64,000 nt of DNA. Source: Mya arenaria. Its lineage: Eukaryota; Mollusca; Bivalvia; Myida; Myidae. The position numbers were made by a program, and so were the translations under genes. The notes under the pieces were generated by a model that was given only the letters and a program-made list of their open reading frames with translations, was not told where the DNA came from and searched no databases. Location of the stretch: positions 34,185,368 to 34,249,367 of the forward strand of contig NC_069136.1 of the NCBI RefSeq assembly GCF_026914265.1, written 5' to 3'. Below are positions 13,901-24,299 of this stretch, piece after piece. Each line of letters opens with the position of its first letter. The first letter of the stretch is position 1.

Positions 13901-16900
13901 ATGTTTGTTTCTTTTATGATTAATTCCCTAATTTTATTTTACAGGGTCTGCGCCGTGATCTCGTTCACGCCATCCAGAAGAAGCGCCCGGATCTTGAGAT
14001 CGAGAATCTCATCTTTCACCAAGATAACGCCCCTGCCCACCGTGCACAGGAAACACTGATGACGATTGACTTTATAGGATTTGAGCGTCTCAATCATTCG
14101 CCGTACTCACCTGACCTCGCCCCTATGGACTTCGCGATTTTTCCAAGACTGAAGGCCGATCTTCGCGGGAGACGTTTCGAATGTCTGGCAGAGCTCGGCA
14201 GCGCAGTCCAGTCATCGTTCGCGTCCCTGTCCGAGACATGGTTTACAGAGGTGCACCGGAAATGGGTCGTCCACCATCAGAAATGTGTCCAAGAGAGTGG
14301 AGAGTATTTTGAGAAACAGTAACGCCCATAACGTAAACGTCATGACATTGTTTCGAAGTGCGCCGCCGTATTGCAGATGGGTATTTTGTATTTTTTATTT
14401 ATATTAGTAATTGTTATTGTATTCACATTTATTTTTTGTACATGTTTTGAAAACATATTTGTTATTGTGTATATTAAATTTCATTACACGCAAACGCGCA
14501 TTTGTTTTTGTTTTAAACGCTCGTTCACGAACTTATTGACTCCCCCTCATATGTTTTTGTACATAAAACTAGAACCGAATATAGCATCAATTATTTGTTT
14601 ATATCATGATATTGAACATATATTCACAATATAAAATCACCAGCTTTCAATATTTTGTAAGTCCGCCTTCCTGAGTAATACATGCTTCAATCCTCCTGGG
14701 CATACTCCCTATCAAAGAAGTTATCAAATAAGGGTCCATAGTGTCCCAGAAACTGACTACCTCTTGCTTCATAGCATCTATGGTAGTTAGGTTTTTCTGG
14801 TTGATATTGTTCTTCATTAACCCCCAAATGTTCTCAATAGGATTCAGATCAGGACAGTAGCTTGGCCACTCCAAAACGTTGACATTTTCCGCTAAATACC
14901 AGGATTGTGCATGTTTGGCAGTATGTTTTGGATCATTATCTTGTTGCAAAATCCATTCATGTCCATACAAAACCTGGGCTGTTGGAACAAATGTCCATGA
15001 AGAATGTCTGTATACCGCTCACTGGTAAGATTACCCTCGAAAACACACAGTGGCGTCACTCCAAAGAGACATACCCCCCCCCACATGGAACTTGGGACTG
15101 TGTTCTGGTCGCTGGTAAAGTGGAGATTTGTCGTCTTTAGTCATGGTGATAATTAAAGAAGTCCAACTTCAACACAAATTATTTAATTTAAATAAATAAA
15201 TTTATTTATTTATGAAACAACGTTTCGGCCATTCGGCCTTCATCAGGTTGTATGTATATAATGAACAGGAAATGACGTCAACATCAAATGACGTCAACGT
15301 TGATAACGTCAAAATATAGCATACATATTTGCGCAAAATAATGTCTTATAGGATCTAAAGAGATACAATTATACTGGTAAAATGCAATATAAATATTAAT
15401 AAATATAATATCTCGTCTTTAGTCCACGTTTTCATACCATTTTGGGTAGAGCCAGAAAGAGCTTTCATCAGAGAATATCACATTATCCCAGTTAAAGTCT
15501 CTGTGACGCAAACACTAATCCAATCTCTTCTGTTTTTGCTCTGGCCTCATGAGTGAGGATGGCGTTGCATTATTTTTCCCAGCCTATGGAATGGAGCTCT
15601 TTCCTCATGGTCTCCTTGGATACTGGCACAGTCCCTCTGTGAATCATTTCACCTCTGATTTTGGAAATACTCCATCTCCTGTTTTGGGACTACACCCAAC
15701 CTCCTCCGATCACCAACTGTCAAACTTCGAGGCCTTCCTGCTCCCTTCTTATGCTCTATTCCCTGTCCATTCTCAATATTTCTAAAAACCCTGTATACAG
15801 TGGATAGAGGAATGTCTACAGTTTCCGAAATGGTGCTTGTAGTTGTAATTCCATCACTCTAAAGCTCATTAACAATCTTTCTTTTCTCAGAAGTTCATTT
15901 CAACACTCAACTTTCAAGGACGTCTGCTCAAATGTAAAGGGAGATCACTCTAAAAGACTACTGGAAAATTTAAGGAAATAGTTTCATCCCCTTATATAAA
16001 AAGAAGTTAATTGATGTTGAGCACAAAACAAATATGTTGCCACATCAAAGTTGTTAATAAAATTCTCAATAATTTCTGGTCAAACTATACATTAAGATAT
16101 TTTTAAGATTTTTTAGTAAACCCTTATAAATGCACATAAGTATGATATTTCTACCAGTCTGAAGGTGAAACTTTATGGTACAGAAAACTCCTTAAAACAA
16201 TTCGTTAAATTTGCTGTTGGGGAAATCCTTATTCATATACACGCAATCGTAAACAAATGATAGATGAATTATAGTAATAAACTTAGTCAGATTGTATTTC
16301 CAGCAGTTCAGGACCCAATCGGGCCAAAATGTCTCCACAAGTTTCTTCTGATTGTAAGTATTTATTTTACTGATGCAGATTTAGTTGATATACTTTTATT
16401 CTGAACAGTTTCACATTTAAGCAATAGCTTGACTCATACGGCCATCAGTGATAATAGCAAACATGCACCAATTTAATGGAACCTGATTATTACAAACAGT
16501 TTTAATAATATTCCGATACAGCTTGCATCAGCTTGATTCGTGAAAAACACCAATACAGGTAAGGAAACCTCAGTACTGGTTACTATCAAGAAAATGGTAT
16601 CTAAGAGTGATTGATTAGCATATACATGGCTCAGAATCATCGAGCTTTAGCCATGTAATGATTAAACTTCTACTTCTATGAACTATTACATATGGCTTGT
16701 TCTAAAATTAAAAAAAGGTTCAAAAGGACACCACGTATTTCATGTTAGTCAATGTTCACATATTTCAGGGACGCATGTAAACGATGCGGTTCTGGAGATA
16801 CCTAAATTCAATGCTGAGCCTAGTCCCTCTGGGGAAAGACGAATGGTCACACGGTATGCATTTAAGCTGATTTAATGGTAACTTATTGCGTGAAGTGTCA

Positions 16901-18937
16901 AATGAAAAACTAATGCACACATTAGGCAAATAATTAATTATAATGAAAAATAAATGGTATTCTTCTAATAACTTCTTTTTCTTTAGGCATGAATAGGAAC
17001 AAAACATAATTATTTCCTTGATATTAATCATAAACGTAAAAACATACTTAAGTTTGATATTAATATAAATAATAATATCAAGTAGTTATAAACTTTTTGG
17101 AACAAAACCCATTTCTTTGTAGACAGCAACAATATTTATATAATATATTAAAGCCTTATAAATGCGTATACATCTAATCAACTCATGATAGAGACATCTA
17201 TTGAGACAACATTCGTATTTATATATGTTAATATCTTCACCATCGTGACCATTGGGTTGTTGAAATGTAGTGTTTAATTTACTATTAGTCTGTTTGGTGT
17301 TTTAACAGTTCAGCAACCAGGAAAAACAGAACGGGTGGACTAGTTTGCGTTTGTGATGGTAAGTATTTTATTTTACGAATGCAGATTTTGTTGGATATAC
17401 ATGTATTCTTAACAATTTCAGTTTAAAGGAAGAACTAAGTCTTAAATGGGCACAATTTTTAATATCAAAGTACAAAAAGGCATTGACACAAAGGCAAATA
17501 AGTACATGTATAACAATACCGTAAAAAGAATAGTATTAATTCGGATACATCTCTGCATCAATTTTATCCATGAAAACCTCAAATATTTTTACAACAACTA
17601 GGACTTCAAGATAAATATTTCACACCCTGAGCACTAAATGGAAGTAGGCTTTTAAATGGTATATCATGTATATCGAGATAAACTTACTTTTCATATAAAT
17701 AAGTCCGGGGGTATGTTTTTATAGGTCAAAGGTTATATACTCACCAAGGCGACCCGGGTTCGATTCCCGGGCGCATGTGAGTTTGATTTATGATCACCAA
17801 GTCGGACAAGTGGGTCTCCTCCGGTTAGTCAAGACTCCCTTACAACACAAGACCACAATCTCGCGCAAGATCGTGCCGACGAGAGTGATTAATAAATATT
17901 GCAAAAGCTTGTTTCACAATCGTTGTAGAATAAAAAAGTTTAAACTAAAAAATAAACTATTGTTTTCAAAGTTTATTCAAGTTTACTTGGCCGTACTTTG
18001 ATAAGATTCAGTTTTTTTATATAACTTAGGATGTTCGTCTTTATAGCATGAACTTTGAAGTCCACTTTGATAAAATCGTTTAATAATGTAAATTATGATT
18101 TCATAAATTTCGCACGCGCTCAATGGGAGTATGAATAGGGGACGGGCGCATAAACTATATTTGATTGATTATCTAGATATTTCTGGAAAAGTGTGATACT
18201 TTAAATTCAAGTTCAAACTATAATTTCGTAGAATATCAAAATTTCAAATTATTCTCACGGTTAAGGGCTACGGTTCAAGGGTACGCACTCCCTTACGTCG
18301 TTTCTCTGAGCCGCTGACTACTTATTCATTTTAAGATTTGTTTATTGAATTGTTTTCGATCCAGATGATTTCTTTATGGTCGGGGCTGGGTGGCAAAAGC
18401 CATCGGACGCAAAGGACAAGAAAACAATAGGTATAAACAAGGCAATCCAGAATTGTTTATAATATTGATATATTGATAGTATACTGAGTCAATTCAAGTT
18501 GTAAAATAAACACTCACTTAAGGTGTGGTCTAGTGGTATAAGTGTCCGCTTCTCACTCAGGCGGTTCGAACCGTACCAGGGTCGATCTCATGGTTTCTCA
18601 ATAGTGACTCCTCAGTATCCAGTAAACGGATCCGAGAGTGATTAATATCAGCCTACAGGTACTCTCAATCGAGCTGAAATAAAGAAACTACTGGTAAAAA
18701 TAATAAAGAAACATTCAACAATGCATATCATGTTTAATTTTCCAAGAGTTATTGCTATTTGATTTTAACGCTATAATAATAAAAAGGAGCCATATTTCAG
18801 GGACCTCTGATGCGCACCCAGACGAACCGAGATCAGCCGTTCAGCCTGTTCCAGCTGACGAAATGCCTGACGGAGTAGATCAGCCGGCAGACCTTCCAGA
18901 TCCAAACTACCGTTCACTCGAACAAAAACTATCTTGA
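7976..18937 (+). CDS. Exon-module cluster gene 2 (five modules, 279 residues)
   Basis: Function unknown. Usable exons: 7963-7997 (ATG 7976, donor GTAACC), C 9615-9705, A 10166-10218, C 11561-11651, A 11994-12034, B 12442-12513, C 12849-12933, A 16307-16353, C 16769-16853, A 17309-17358, B 18365-18430, terminal C 18801-18937 (TGA). All have AG/GT borders and matching phases; they sum to 840 b with no internal stop. Three of five B exons are unusable or absent, yet B is symmetric (phase 1/1), so leaving it out keeps frame. C exons encode motifs such as VPKRPRSG, resembling nuclear-localisation signals; the terminal exon is acidic and Pro-rich (EPRSAVQPVPADE). The protein looks disordered. In the first exon the GTAAGT-like donor used by genes 1 and 3 is mutated, so the earlier donor is assumed. 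The intron after 12933 holds nested transposons. Transcript evidence would be needed to prove the exon chain. Confidence 0.6.
8664..8723 (+). pseudogene. B exon of gene 2 module 1 with in-frame TGA
   Basis: A 60-b exon with good borders (ATCCAG / GTAAAT), homologous to 1133-1183 and 34768-34827. In the conserved phase the second codon is TGA where other copies read CGT or TGT; the remaining codons keep the SVRK..KSG pattern and end DKKRT. The exon can be skipped without changing frame. Confidence 0.55.
9218..9395 (+). mobile_element. tRNA-derived SINE remnant, gene 2 module 1
   Basis: GATCTAGTGTTATAAGTGTC (A-box-like), then TCTCGAACCGTACCAGGGAC (B-box-like), followed by the common body ending GAAAACGGACTTTAGG. 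It lies between exons B and C. Confidence 0.65.
10965..11020 (+). pseudogene. Eroded B exon of gene 2 module 2
   Basis: Starts after GATGAAG with GTCGTTCCGTACGCG, matching other B exons, and reads RRSVRET.. in the conserved phase. No GT donor is found where the others have it, and the frame runs on into the SINE. Probably skipped. Confidence 0.5.
11040..11350 (+). mobile_element. tRNA-derived SINE remnant, gene 2 module 2
   Basis: Two pieces, 11040-11150 (CAGTCTCTCACTCGAGATGT, CACCTCGGTACTGG) and 11283-11350 (ACAACGGGCCCGAAAGCG, ATATCAGCCTGTATATGG), separated by about 130 b of other sequence. Confidence 0.55.
12590..12730 (+). mobile_element. tRNA-derived SINE remnant, gene 2 module 3
   Basis: Retains GAGTCGTACCAGGGAGGTT, CCGGTTACTACCAGAAAC and GAGAGTGACGCTTATCAGCC of the common body. 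The tRNA-like head is eroded. It lies between B (12442-12513) and C (12849-12933). Confidence 0.55.
13172..14549 (+). mobile_element. mariner transposon inserted in the Tc1-like element
   Basis: Inverted terminal repeats (AGGGGGAGTCAATAAGTTCG at the left, complement CGAACTTATTGACTCCCCCT at the right) are flanked by TA on both sides. Length is 1378 b. It has a DD34D transposase remnant on the plus strand. Confidence 0.9.
13562..14322 (+). pseudogene. mariner transposase, internally deleted, with an intron
   Basis: Three parts are readable. First, an N-terminal piece from ATG 13562 (MDNVEKRAVIKHG, typical of the family start). Second, in another frame up to 13802, the first catalytic region (KKAKVIKSAKKV.. 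then FMDHRG, ending AGYYQK). Third, after a GT-AG interval of 142 b (13803-13944), the C-terminal catalytic half with HQDNAPAHRA and YSPDLAPMDF, 34 residues between the second and third Asp (DD34D), ending EYFEKQ and TAA. A full mariner transposase is near 345 residues; roughly a hundred or more residues between the N-terminal domain and the first Asp are missing, so the element is not autonomous. The splice at 13802/13945 keeps phase 0, which suggests a real intron. Confidence 0.8.
15143..15412 (-). mobile_element. 270-b insert with 12-b target duplication and hammerhead-like core
   Basis: Flanked by a perfect direct repeat TCGTCTTTAGTC (15131-15142 and 15413-15424), as expected for a retrotransposed insertion. 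It has no coding potential. It contains short direct repeats (AAATGACGTCAAC twice near 15270-15298) and an AT-rich end. On the minus strand it carries the catalytic boxes of a hammerhead ribozyme, so it may be a retrozyme or a Penelope-like element fragment. Confidence 0.7.
15222..15246 (-). ncRNA. Hammerhead ribozyme-like core
   Basis: On the minus strand: CTGATGA, an A, a 4-bp GGCC/GGCC stem closed by GAAT, then GAAAC. These are the two invariant hammerhead boxes around stem II. The flanks CAAC before and GTTG after could pair. A complementary CAACGTT at 15293-15299 could form stem III with ACGTTG. The full three-stem fold and a convincing NUH cleavage site are not certain. Confidence 0.5.
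16560..16660 (+). mobile_element. SINE remnant, gene 2 module 4 (3' half)
   Basis: Has only the 3' body (GGAAACCTCAGTACTGG, ACTATCAAGAAAATGG, TAAGAGTGATTGAT). The B exon and the SINE head are absent, so a deletion joined the A-downstream intron to the middle of the SINE. Confidence 0.55.
17720..17905 (+). mobile_element. Second tRNA-derived SINE type
   Basis: B box GGGTTCGATTCCC at 17758-17770, then CACCAAGTCGGACAAGTGGG, TCCTCCGGTTAGTCAAGACT and ACAACACAAGACCACA, ending CGACGAGAGTGATTAATAAA. This body resembles a SINE family I know to be widespread in bivalves. It is an insertion specific to module 5 of gene 2. Confidence 0.7.
18516..18685 (+). mobile_element. tRNA-derived SINE, gene 2 module 5 (best preserved)
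   Basis: A box TGGTCTAGTGGTATAAG at 18526-18542 and B box GGTTCGAACC at 18563-18572. The anticodon-arm-like CCGCTTCTCACTCAGGCGG lies between them, so the head resembles tRNA-Glu. The body contains CTCCTCAGTATCCAGTAAAC and GAGAGTGATTAATATCAGCC. The lack of a complete acceptor stem argues against a tRNA gene. Confidence 0.75.
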
Positions 18938-19254
18938 ATACAGCTAATTCAGACTTTTTTAAGTTTGTTCAAACACAAACTGAACAATTAAAAAACGGCT
19001 CGATCTTACTAACAGCCTGAAAGTAGAGCGTGAATTTAAAGAAAAGGAAGATTTTATCAAGATTGGAAAACGGCCATATTATATTTCCAACAGAAATGGA
19101 AATTTTATTCAAATATGTGTTAATGTCGTTATAAATTGGCAATCAATATTATTGTTTTTCAAATATGCTTAAAGTTTGTATGATATAAAAATATGTTTGG
19201 TTTTTTTTTCAATTACGAAGATGAGTTCCAACTATCTTATACTTTTGCATGTCA
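18938..19254. other. 3' UTR-like flank of gene 2
   Basis: Matches 36615-36960 after gene 3b (TGAATACAGCTA, AAAAAACGGCT.ATCTT, AACAGCCTGAAAGTAGAGCG versus GACAGCCTAATTGCAGAGCG, TGTTGATGTCGTT). The conservation after the stop supports both terminal exons. Confidence 0.55.
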
Positions 19255-19500
19255 TTAAAATAAATCACAACCTTAGGCGCACATTATGCTTAAAAAACAA
19301 AGGAAAACACAATCAGGCGCACATTATGTTTTAAAATAAATCACACACTGAGGTGCTAATTATGTTTTCAAATAAATCACACCTTGAGGCAAACATTAAG
19401 TTTTAAAATGAATCACACCCAGAGTAAAGCATTATGTTTTAATATAAATCAAATCTCCCAGACGCATATTATGTTACCTGAGACGCACATTATAATCGAT
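19255..19500. repeat. ~36-b tandem repeat (CACATTATGTTTTAAAATAAA)
   Basis: About six or seven imperfect copies of a unit with ATAAATCACACCTTGAGG and CGCACATTATGTTTTAAA. Shorter relics are at 36985-37075 and 42395-42440 after gene 3. Confidence 0.8.
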
Positions 19501-19810
19501 GTCGGTTCTGATAACATACCGAGGTATCAAAGAGAAAATGTTCCATCTGCTTTCACCCTTCCACTTGGTATCTCCAGGAATTATCTAATAAAGAGGCGGG
19601 CTCATACCCCCGCAAACTTCCATACATGTACAATTTACATTCAATTCATTTAAATAAATCACACCTTAGACACAGGTTATGAATTCAACTCGTAGGGAGA
19701 AGGCCAAAATATTTCCATCTGTTTTCAACCCTCCTCCTGCTATCACCAGGAACCCACTAATGAAGAGTTGGGCTCATACTCACACAAAGCATACATTCAG
19801 GTTCAGTTTA
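19500..19810. repeat. Two direct copies of a ~170-b segment
   Basis: 19515-19660 and 19685-19810 share TTCCATCTG.TTTCA.CCTCC, ATC.CCAGGAA and GAGG.GGGCTCATAC. A third copy at 42465-42605 lies downstream of gene 3. Confidence 0.7.
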
Positions 19811-20189
19811 TTTTCATTTGACCTATGAAATCGGACTTTGAGCCGCACATAATGTTTTAAGTCTGTTGTGACACTTAGTTAGTGTAAACATAAGTAAACC
19901 AAGTGGCATACACGGTAATTTAACGACGCTACTGGCTGTTCCGTCTTCGTTGGTTGCTATGGTAATTGAAACGCGGTCAATGCCTAACACAATTGGCCTA
20001 AGTAGTAACAATACAGACATATAAATAAAGTCCAATAACATCAAATGTCCAGAATCATATACATGTACTTACATTGTGGACGTTAACGCCCCTGCAATAT
20101 CATTTTTGCCAGATTTATAAATATATTTTTAAAAAAACATGGTCAAAACGATGTACATTCTGGATAAGAGATCACCTGATCCCATTTAT

Positions 20190-22870
20190 GCATCAAAAGT
20201 ATAAACCAGCAGCCTCGGTTTGATGAAGACTGTTCTTTGTCCACAATGGTTAGTGCGGTACTGACCACACCTGAGTGTGTATCAAACAGCAGCCTTGGTT
20301 TAATCGAGACTGTAAATTTAACGCAATGATAAGTGCAGCACTGACCACGCCCGCTATTGTATAAAACAGTAGCCTTGGTTTAAACGAGACTGTTAATTGA
20401 CCGCAATGGTAAGTGCAGTACTGATCACGCCCGCTAGTGTATAAAACAACACCCATTGTTTAATCGAGACTGTAAATTGACCGCAATGATAAGTGCAGCA
20501 CTGACCACTGCCGCTAGTGTATAAAACAGCAGCGTTGCTTTGTTCGAGACTGCTGTATGTCCTCAATGGTAAGTGCAGTACTGACCACGCCCGCTAGTGT
20601 ATAAAACAGTAGCCTTGGTTTAAACGAGACTGTTGCTTGAATGCAATGATAAGTGAAGTACGGACCAAGCCCGCTAGTGTATTAAACAGCAGCCTTGGTT
20701 TTAACGAGACTGTTAATTGACCGCAATGATAAGTGCAGCACTGACCACGCCCGCTAGTGTATAAAACAGTAGCATTGGTTTAAACGAGACTGTTAATTGA
20801 CCGCAAGGGTAAGTGCAGTACTGACCACGCCCCCTAGTGTATACAACAGCAGCCATGGTTTAATCGAGACTGTAAATTGACCGCAATGATTAGTGCAGCA
20901 TTGACCACGCCCGCTAGTGTATAAAACAGCAGCGTTGCTATGTTCGAGACTGTTGTATGTCCACAATGGTAAGTGCAATACTGACCACGCCGCTAGGGTT
21001 TAGAACAGTAGCCTTGGTTTAAACCAGACTGTTGATTGACTGCAATGATAAGTGAAGTACGGACCACGCCCGCTGGTGTATAAAACAGTAGCCTTGGTTT
21101 TAACTTTAAACGAGAATGTTAATTGACCGCAATGATAAGTGTAGTACTATCCACGCCCGCTAGTGTATAAAACAGTAGCCTTGGTTTGAACGTAACTGTT
21201 AATTGACCGCAATGATAAGTGCGATACTGACTACGCCCGCTAGTGTATAAAAAAGCAGCCTTGGTTTCATGGAGCATGCAAATTGACCGCAATGATAAGT
21301 GCAGCACTGACTATGCCCGCTAGTATAATTATAAAATAGCAGCGTTGCTATGTTCGAGACTGTTCACAATGGTAAGTGCAGTACTGACCACGCCCCCTAG
21401 TGTATAAAACAGTAGCCTTGGTTTAAAAGAGACTGTTTATTGACCGCAATGATAAGTGCGGTATTGACCACGCCCGCTAGTGTATAAAACAGCAGCCTCG
21501 GTTTGATCGAGACTGTTCATTGACCGCAATGATAAGTGAATTACTGACCAAGCCTGCTTGTGTATAAAACAGCAGCCTCGGTGTGATTGAGACTGTTCGT
21601 TTTCCACAATAGTAAGTACAGTAATGACCACACCCGCTAGTGTATAAAACAGCAGCCTCGGTTTGATCGAGACTGTACATTGTCCACAATGGAAAGTGAA
21701 GTACTGACTACGCCTGCTAGTGTATGAAATAACAGCCTCGGTTTGATCGAGACTGCTGATTGACCACAATGTTAAGTGCAGTACTGACCACAACTGCTAG
21801 TGTATAAACAGCAGGCTCGGTTTGATCGAGACTGTACATTGTCCACAATGGTAAGTGCGGTACTAACCACGCCTGCTAGTGTATGCAATAGAAGCCTCGG
21901 TTTGATCGAGACTGTTGATTGACCTCATTTGTAAGTGCAGTACTGACTACGCCCGCTAGTGAAGTAAACAGCAGGCTTTGTTTGACCGAAACTGTTGATT
22001 GACCACAATGGTAAGTGCAGTACTGACTACGCCCGCTAGTGTAGTAAACAACACCTTTGTTTGACCGAGATTGTTGATTGACCACAATGGTAAGTGCAGT
22101 ACTGTCTACGCCCGCTAGTGTAGTAAACAGCACCTTTGTTTGACCGAGACTGTTGATTGACCACAATGGTAAGTGCAGTACTGACTACGCCCGCTAGTTT
22201 AGTAAACAGCACCTTTGTTTGATCGAGACTGTTGATTGACCACAATGGTAAGTGCAGTACTGACTACGCCCGCTAGTTTAGTAAACAGCACCTTTGTTTG
22301 ATCGAGACTGTTGATTGACCACAATGGTAAGTGCAGTACTGACTACGCCCGCTAGTGAAGTAAACAGCAGGCTTTGTTTGACCGAGACTGTTCATTGACC
22401 ATAATGGTAAGTGCAGTACTGATCACGCCCTCTAGTGTATTAAACAGCAGCCTCGGTTTGATCGAGACTGTTAATTGACCACAATAGTAAGTGCAGTCCT
22501 GACTACGCCCACTTGTGTATAAAACAGCAGCATTTGTTTGATCGAGACTGTTGATTGACCACAATGGTAAGTGCAGTACTGATCACGCCCGCTAGTGAAG
22601 TAAACAGCAGGCTTTGTTTGACCGAGAATGTTCATTGACCACAATGGTAAGTGCAGTACTGACTACGCCCGCTAGTGAAGTAAACAACATGCTTTCTTTG
22701 ACCAAGACTGTTGATTGACCACAATGGTAAGTGCAGTATTGACTACGCTCGCTAGTGAAGTAAACAACATGCTTTGTTTGACCAAGACTGTTCATTGACC
22801 ACAATGGTCAGTGCAGTACTGAGCACGCCCGTTAGTGTATATAATAGCAGCTTCGAGTTGATCGTGTGTT
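20190..22870. repeat. ~80-bp tandem repeat array, about 33 units
   Basis: Near-regular units read TAAGTGCAGTACTGACCACG, CCCGCTAGTGTATAAAACAG, CAGCCT.GGTTTGATCGAGAC, TGTTGATTGACCACAATGG. Two subtypes are visible, TGTATAAAACAGCAGCCT to about 21.9 kb and TGAAGTAAACAGCAGGCTTT or TAGTAAACAGCACCTTTG after that. Same family as 3700-4265. Open frames across it reflect the repeat and are not genes. Confidence 0.9.
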
Positions 22871-23129
22871 ATTTTGTAAAGCTGCTTGTAAATATTGCTT
22901 GTCGTTGTTACATACAGAAGGGAACTAAAATAAGGAGTGAATCTACTTGGCAAGTCTTCTTTAAATGTTTGTCTGCCAATCATATACATGAATGTACAAA
23001 ATTATGCCTATAATGAAGGAGCTATGCTCCTTATGTTCCTTCTTGTGATTTCTTTGCTGTATCAATTCTTTAACAATATCAATAACATTTTTTATGTATG
23101 TACACATTATCCGTAAACAAAGCAACATT

Positions 23130-24299
23130 CTACCATGGGCGCCATACATTGTCTTTGGACACTTTACGGACTGCATCATCATTACTTCGGCCAAATGAAA
23201 AACAATCATCTGACCCCAAAGATTCAAATCGAGTTTGGGATTGACTGTCAGTGGACATGTCGAAATCTGAAAATACAGAATCGCTACTCTCGAATCTCAA
23301 ACCGGAGGTGATTGAATAATGTATGGTGGCCTTTTGTCATCCGCGAGATCGGCGAACACTCTAGAATACTCATAGAGGATATTGTACTTTGACTAGTTTA
23401 TCAACTCAACCGTTCGTCCGATCTTCTCGTCGTTGATATGAACACGGTCTATATTAGGTTGTGGCCTTGATGGCTATATGTATAAGGCGCCCGATCCTCT
23501 ATATGCGGTAAACGATTCTCAAATTCCTAAATCCGTCCTTCAGAAGCACCACTGCTAATCTGCTTCTATTAATAGACGCTCCTCAAATGTCCACTCACAT
23601 TTGTCGCAACTACCGGATCCCAAGCGCCGTTTGCAGCTATGTATGTGATCGCCTCCCATTTGCAATCCCGGAAACCGCTGTTGTAGGACGTTGCGAAGGA
23701 GGCTTTTTCTGTGGCTTAAGTGGAATCTGCTGATGCTGAAGTGCGATGGAACGCGGTGAGCTCCAGGATGTCCGTTTTGTCAACAAGCGTCATTGGTGAC
23801 ACCTAAAATAGAATATAATCTTTAATTTTTAAAAACCTGACATTACATGATGAGGTTTTAGACTTATTCCACTTTTCTTATTGTTATATTTAGGTCATCT
23901 TAATTAGCAATGTAAATAAATAGGACGCATACAATGCATTTTGTCGAACTAAATTGGAATTGAAAGTGCTAGCAGATGTAACAGATGAAACACTAACAGT
24001 AAACTACATTAAATAAAATCATTACAATATGGATTTGTAATAGAAACAGTGCAATATCAGATTGTTTAATCGCTTTTAAAACATTTCATGTCGAGGCGGT
24101 ACCTGTTGTCGAATGGTTTCCGTGATAAGGAGCTTGAGGCGGTCAATGCTTGCGTTCATCCTCTCACGGCGTTGACGCTCAACTAGGGGCTTGCTTACCT
24201 ACAAGGGACACAAAATGAAATGAGAAATACATGTAGGTATATAATTATATATAATGTAAGACACGATATGTTCATTCTCACCAGGCGTTGTTGGTACAT
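23130..24299 (-). pseudogene. Hes/hairy-type bHLH-Orange gene, broken
   Basis: Three exons on the minus strand. Exon 1 is 24282-24299 (ATG, MYQQRL, donor GTGAGA). Exon 2 is 24103-24198, 96 b, encoding the basic region and helix 1 (SKPLVERQRRERMNASIDR); 96 b is the usual length of this exon in Hes genes. Exon 3 is 23802-23130. It opens with the loop and helix 2 (VDKTDILELT), then carries an Orange domain (SYNSGFRDCKWEAITYIAA ... VSGHL near 23665-23580), a Ser/Asp-rich tail and the Groucho-binding WRPW before TAG (23133-23144). Exon junctions are phase 0. TAA at 23716-23718, apparent compensating indels between helix 2 and Orange, and several stops between Orange and the tail break the reading frame. 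Introns are retained, so it is not a processed copy. The family represses transcription in Notch signalling; this locus probably makes no full protein. Confidence 0.85.

Larger units (their letters stand above)
14647..15900 (-). pseudogene. Tc1-like DD34E transposase, broken
   Basis: Read on the minus strand. A helix-turn-helix relic lies near 15870-15660 (STISETVDIPLSTVYR, then KKGAGRPRSL). The first catalytic segment (DNVIFSDESSFWLYPKW) lies near 15495-15440. MWGGVCLFGVTPLCVFEG lies near 15086. The C-terminal 107 residues, 14970-14647, are open and carry QQDNDPKHTAKHA and SPYCPDLNPIE-like residues with 34 residues between Asp and Glu. Several frame changes, stops and the 270-b insert at 15143-15412 break it. 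Confidence 0.85.
13144..16087 (-). mobile_element. Tc1-like transposon with two nested insertions
   Basis: The ends are inverted repeats of about 27 b: TAGTTTGATCAGAAAG at the left and its imperfect complement ending TTTCTGGTCAAACTA at the right, each next to a TA target site. The transposase is read on the minus strand. A mariner lies 28 b inside the left end and a 270-b insert lies within the transposase region. The element sits in the gene 2 intron between 12933 and 16307. Confidence 0.85.

Noticed and set aside
18526-18572. tRNA-Glu gene
   Set aside because: A and B boxes are good, but acceptor stem pairing is absent and the same sequence recurs with a SINE body in ten introns.
20250-22804. 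Many minus-strand open frames with SRSNRG and YTSGRSQY patterns
   Set aside because: All are shadows of the ~80-bp array and recur with its period.
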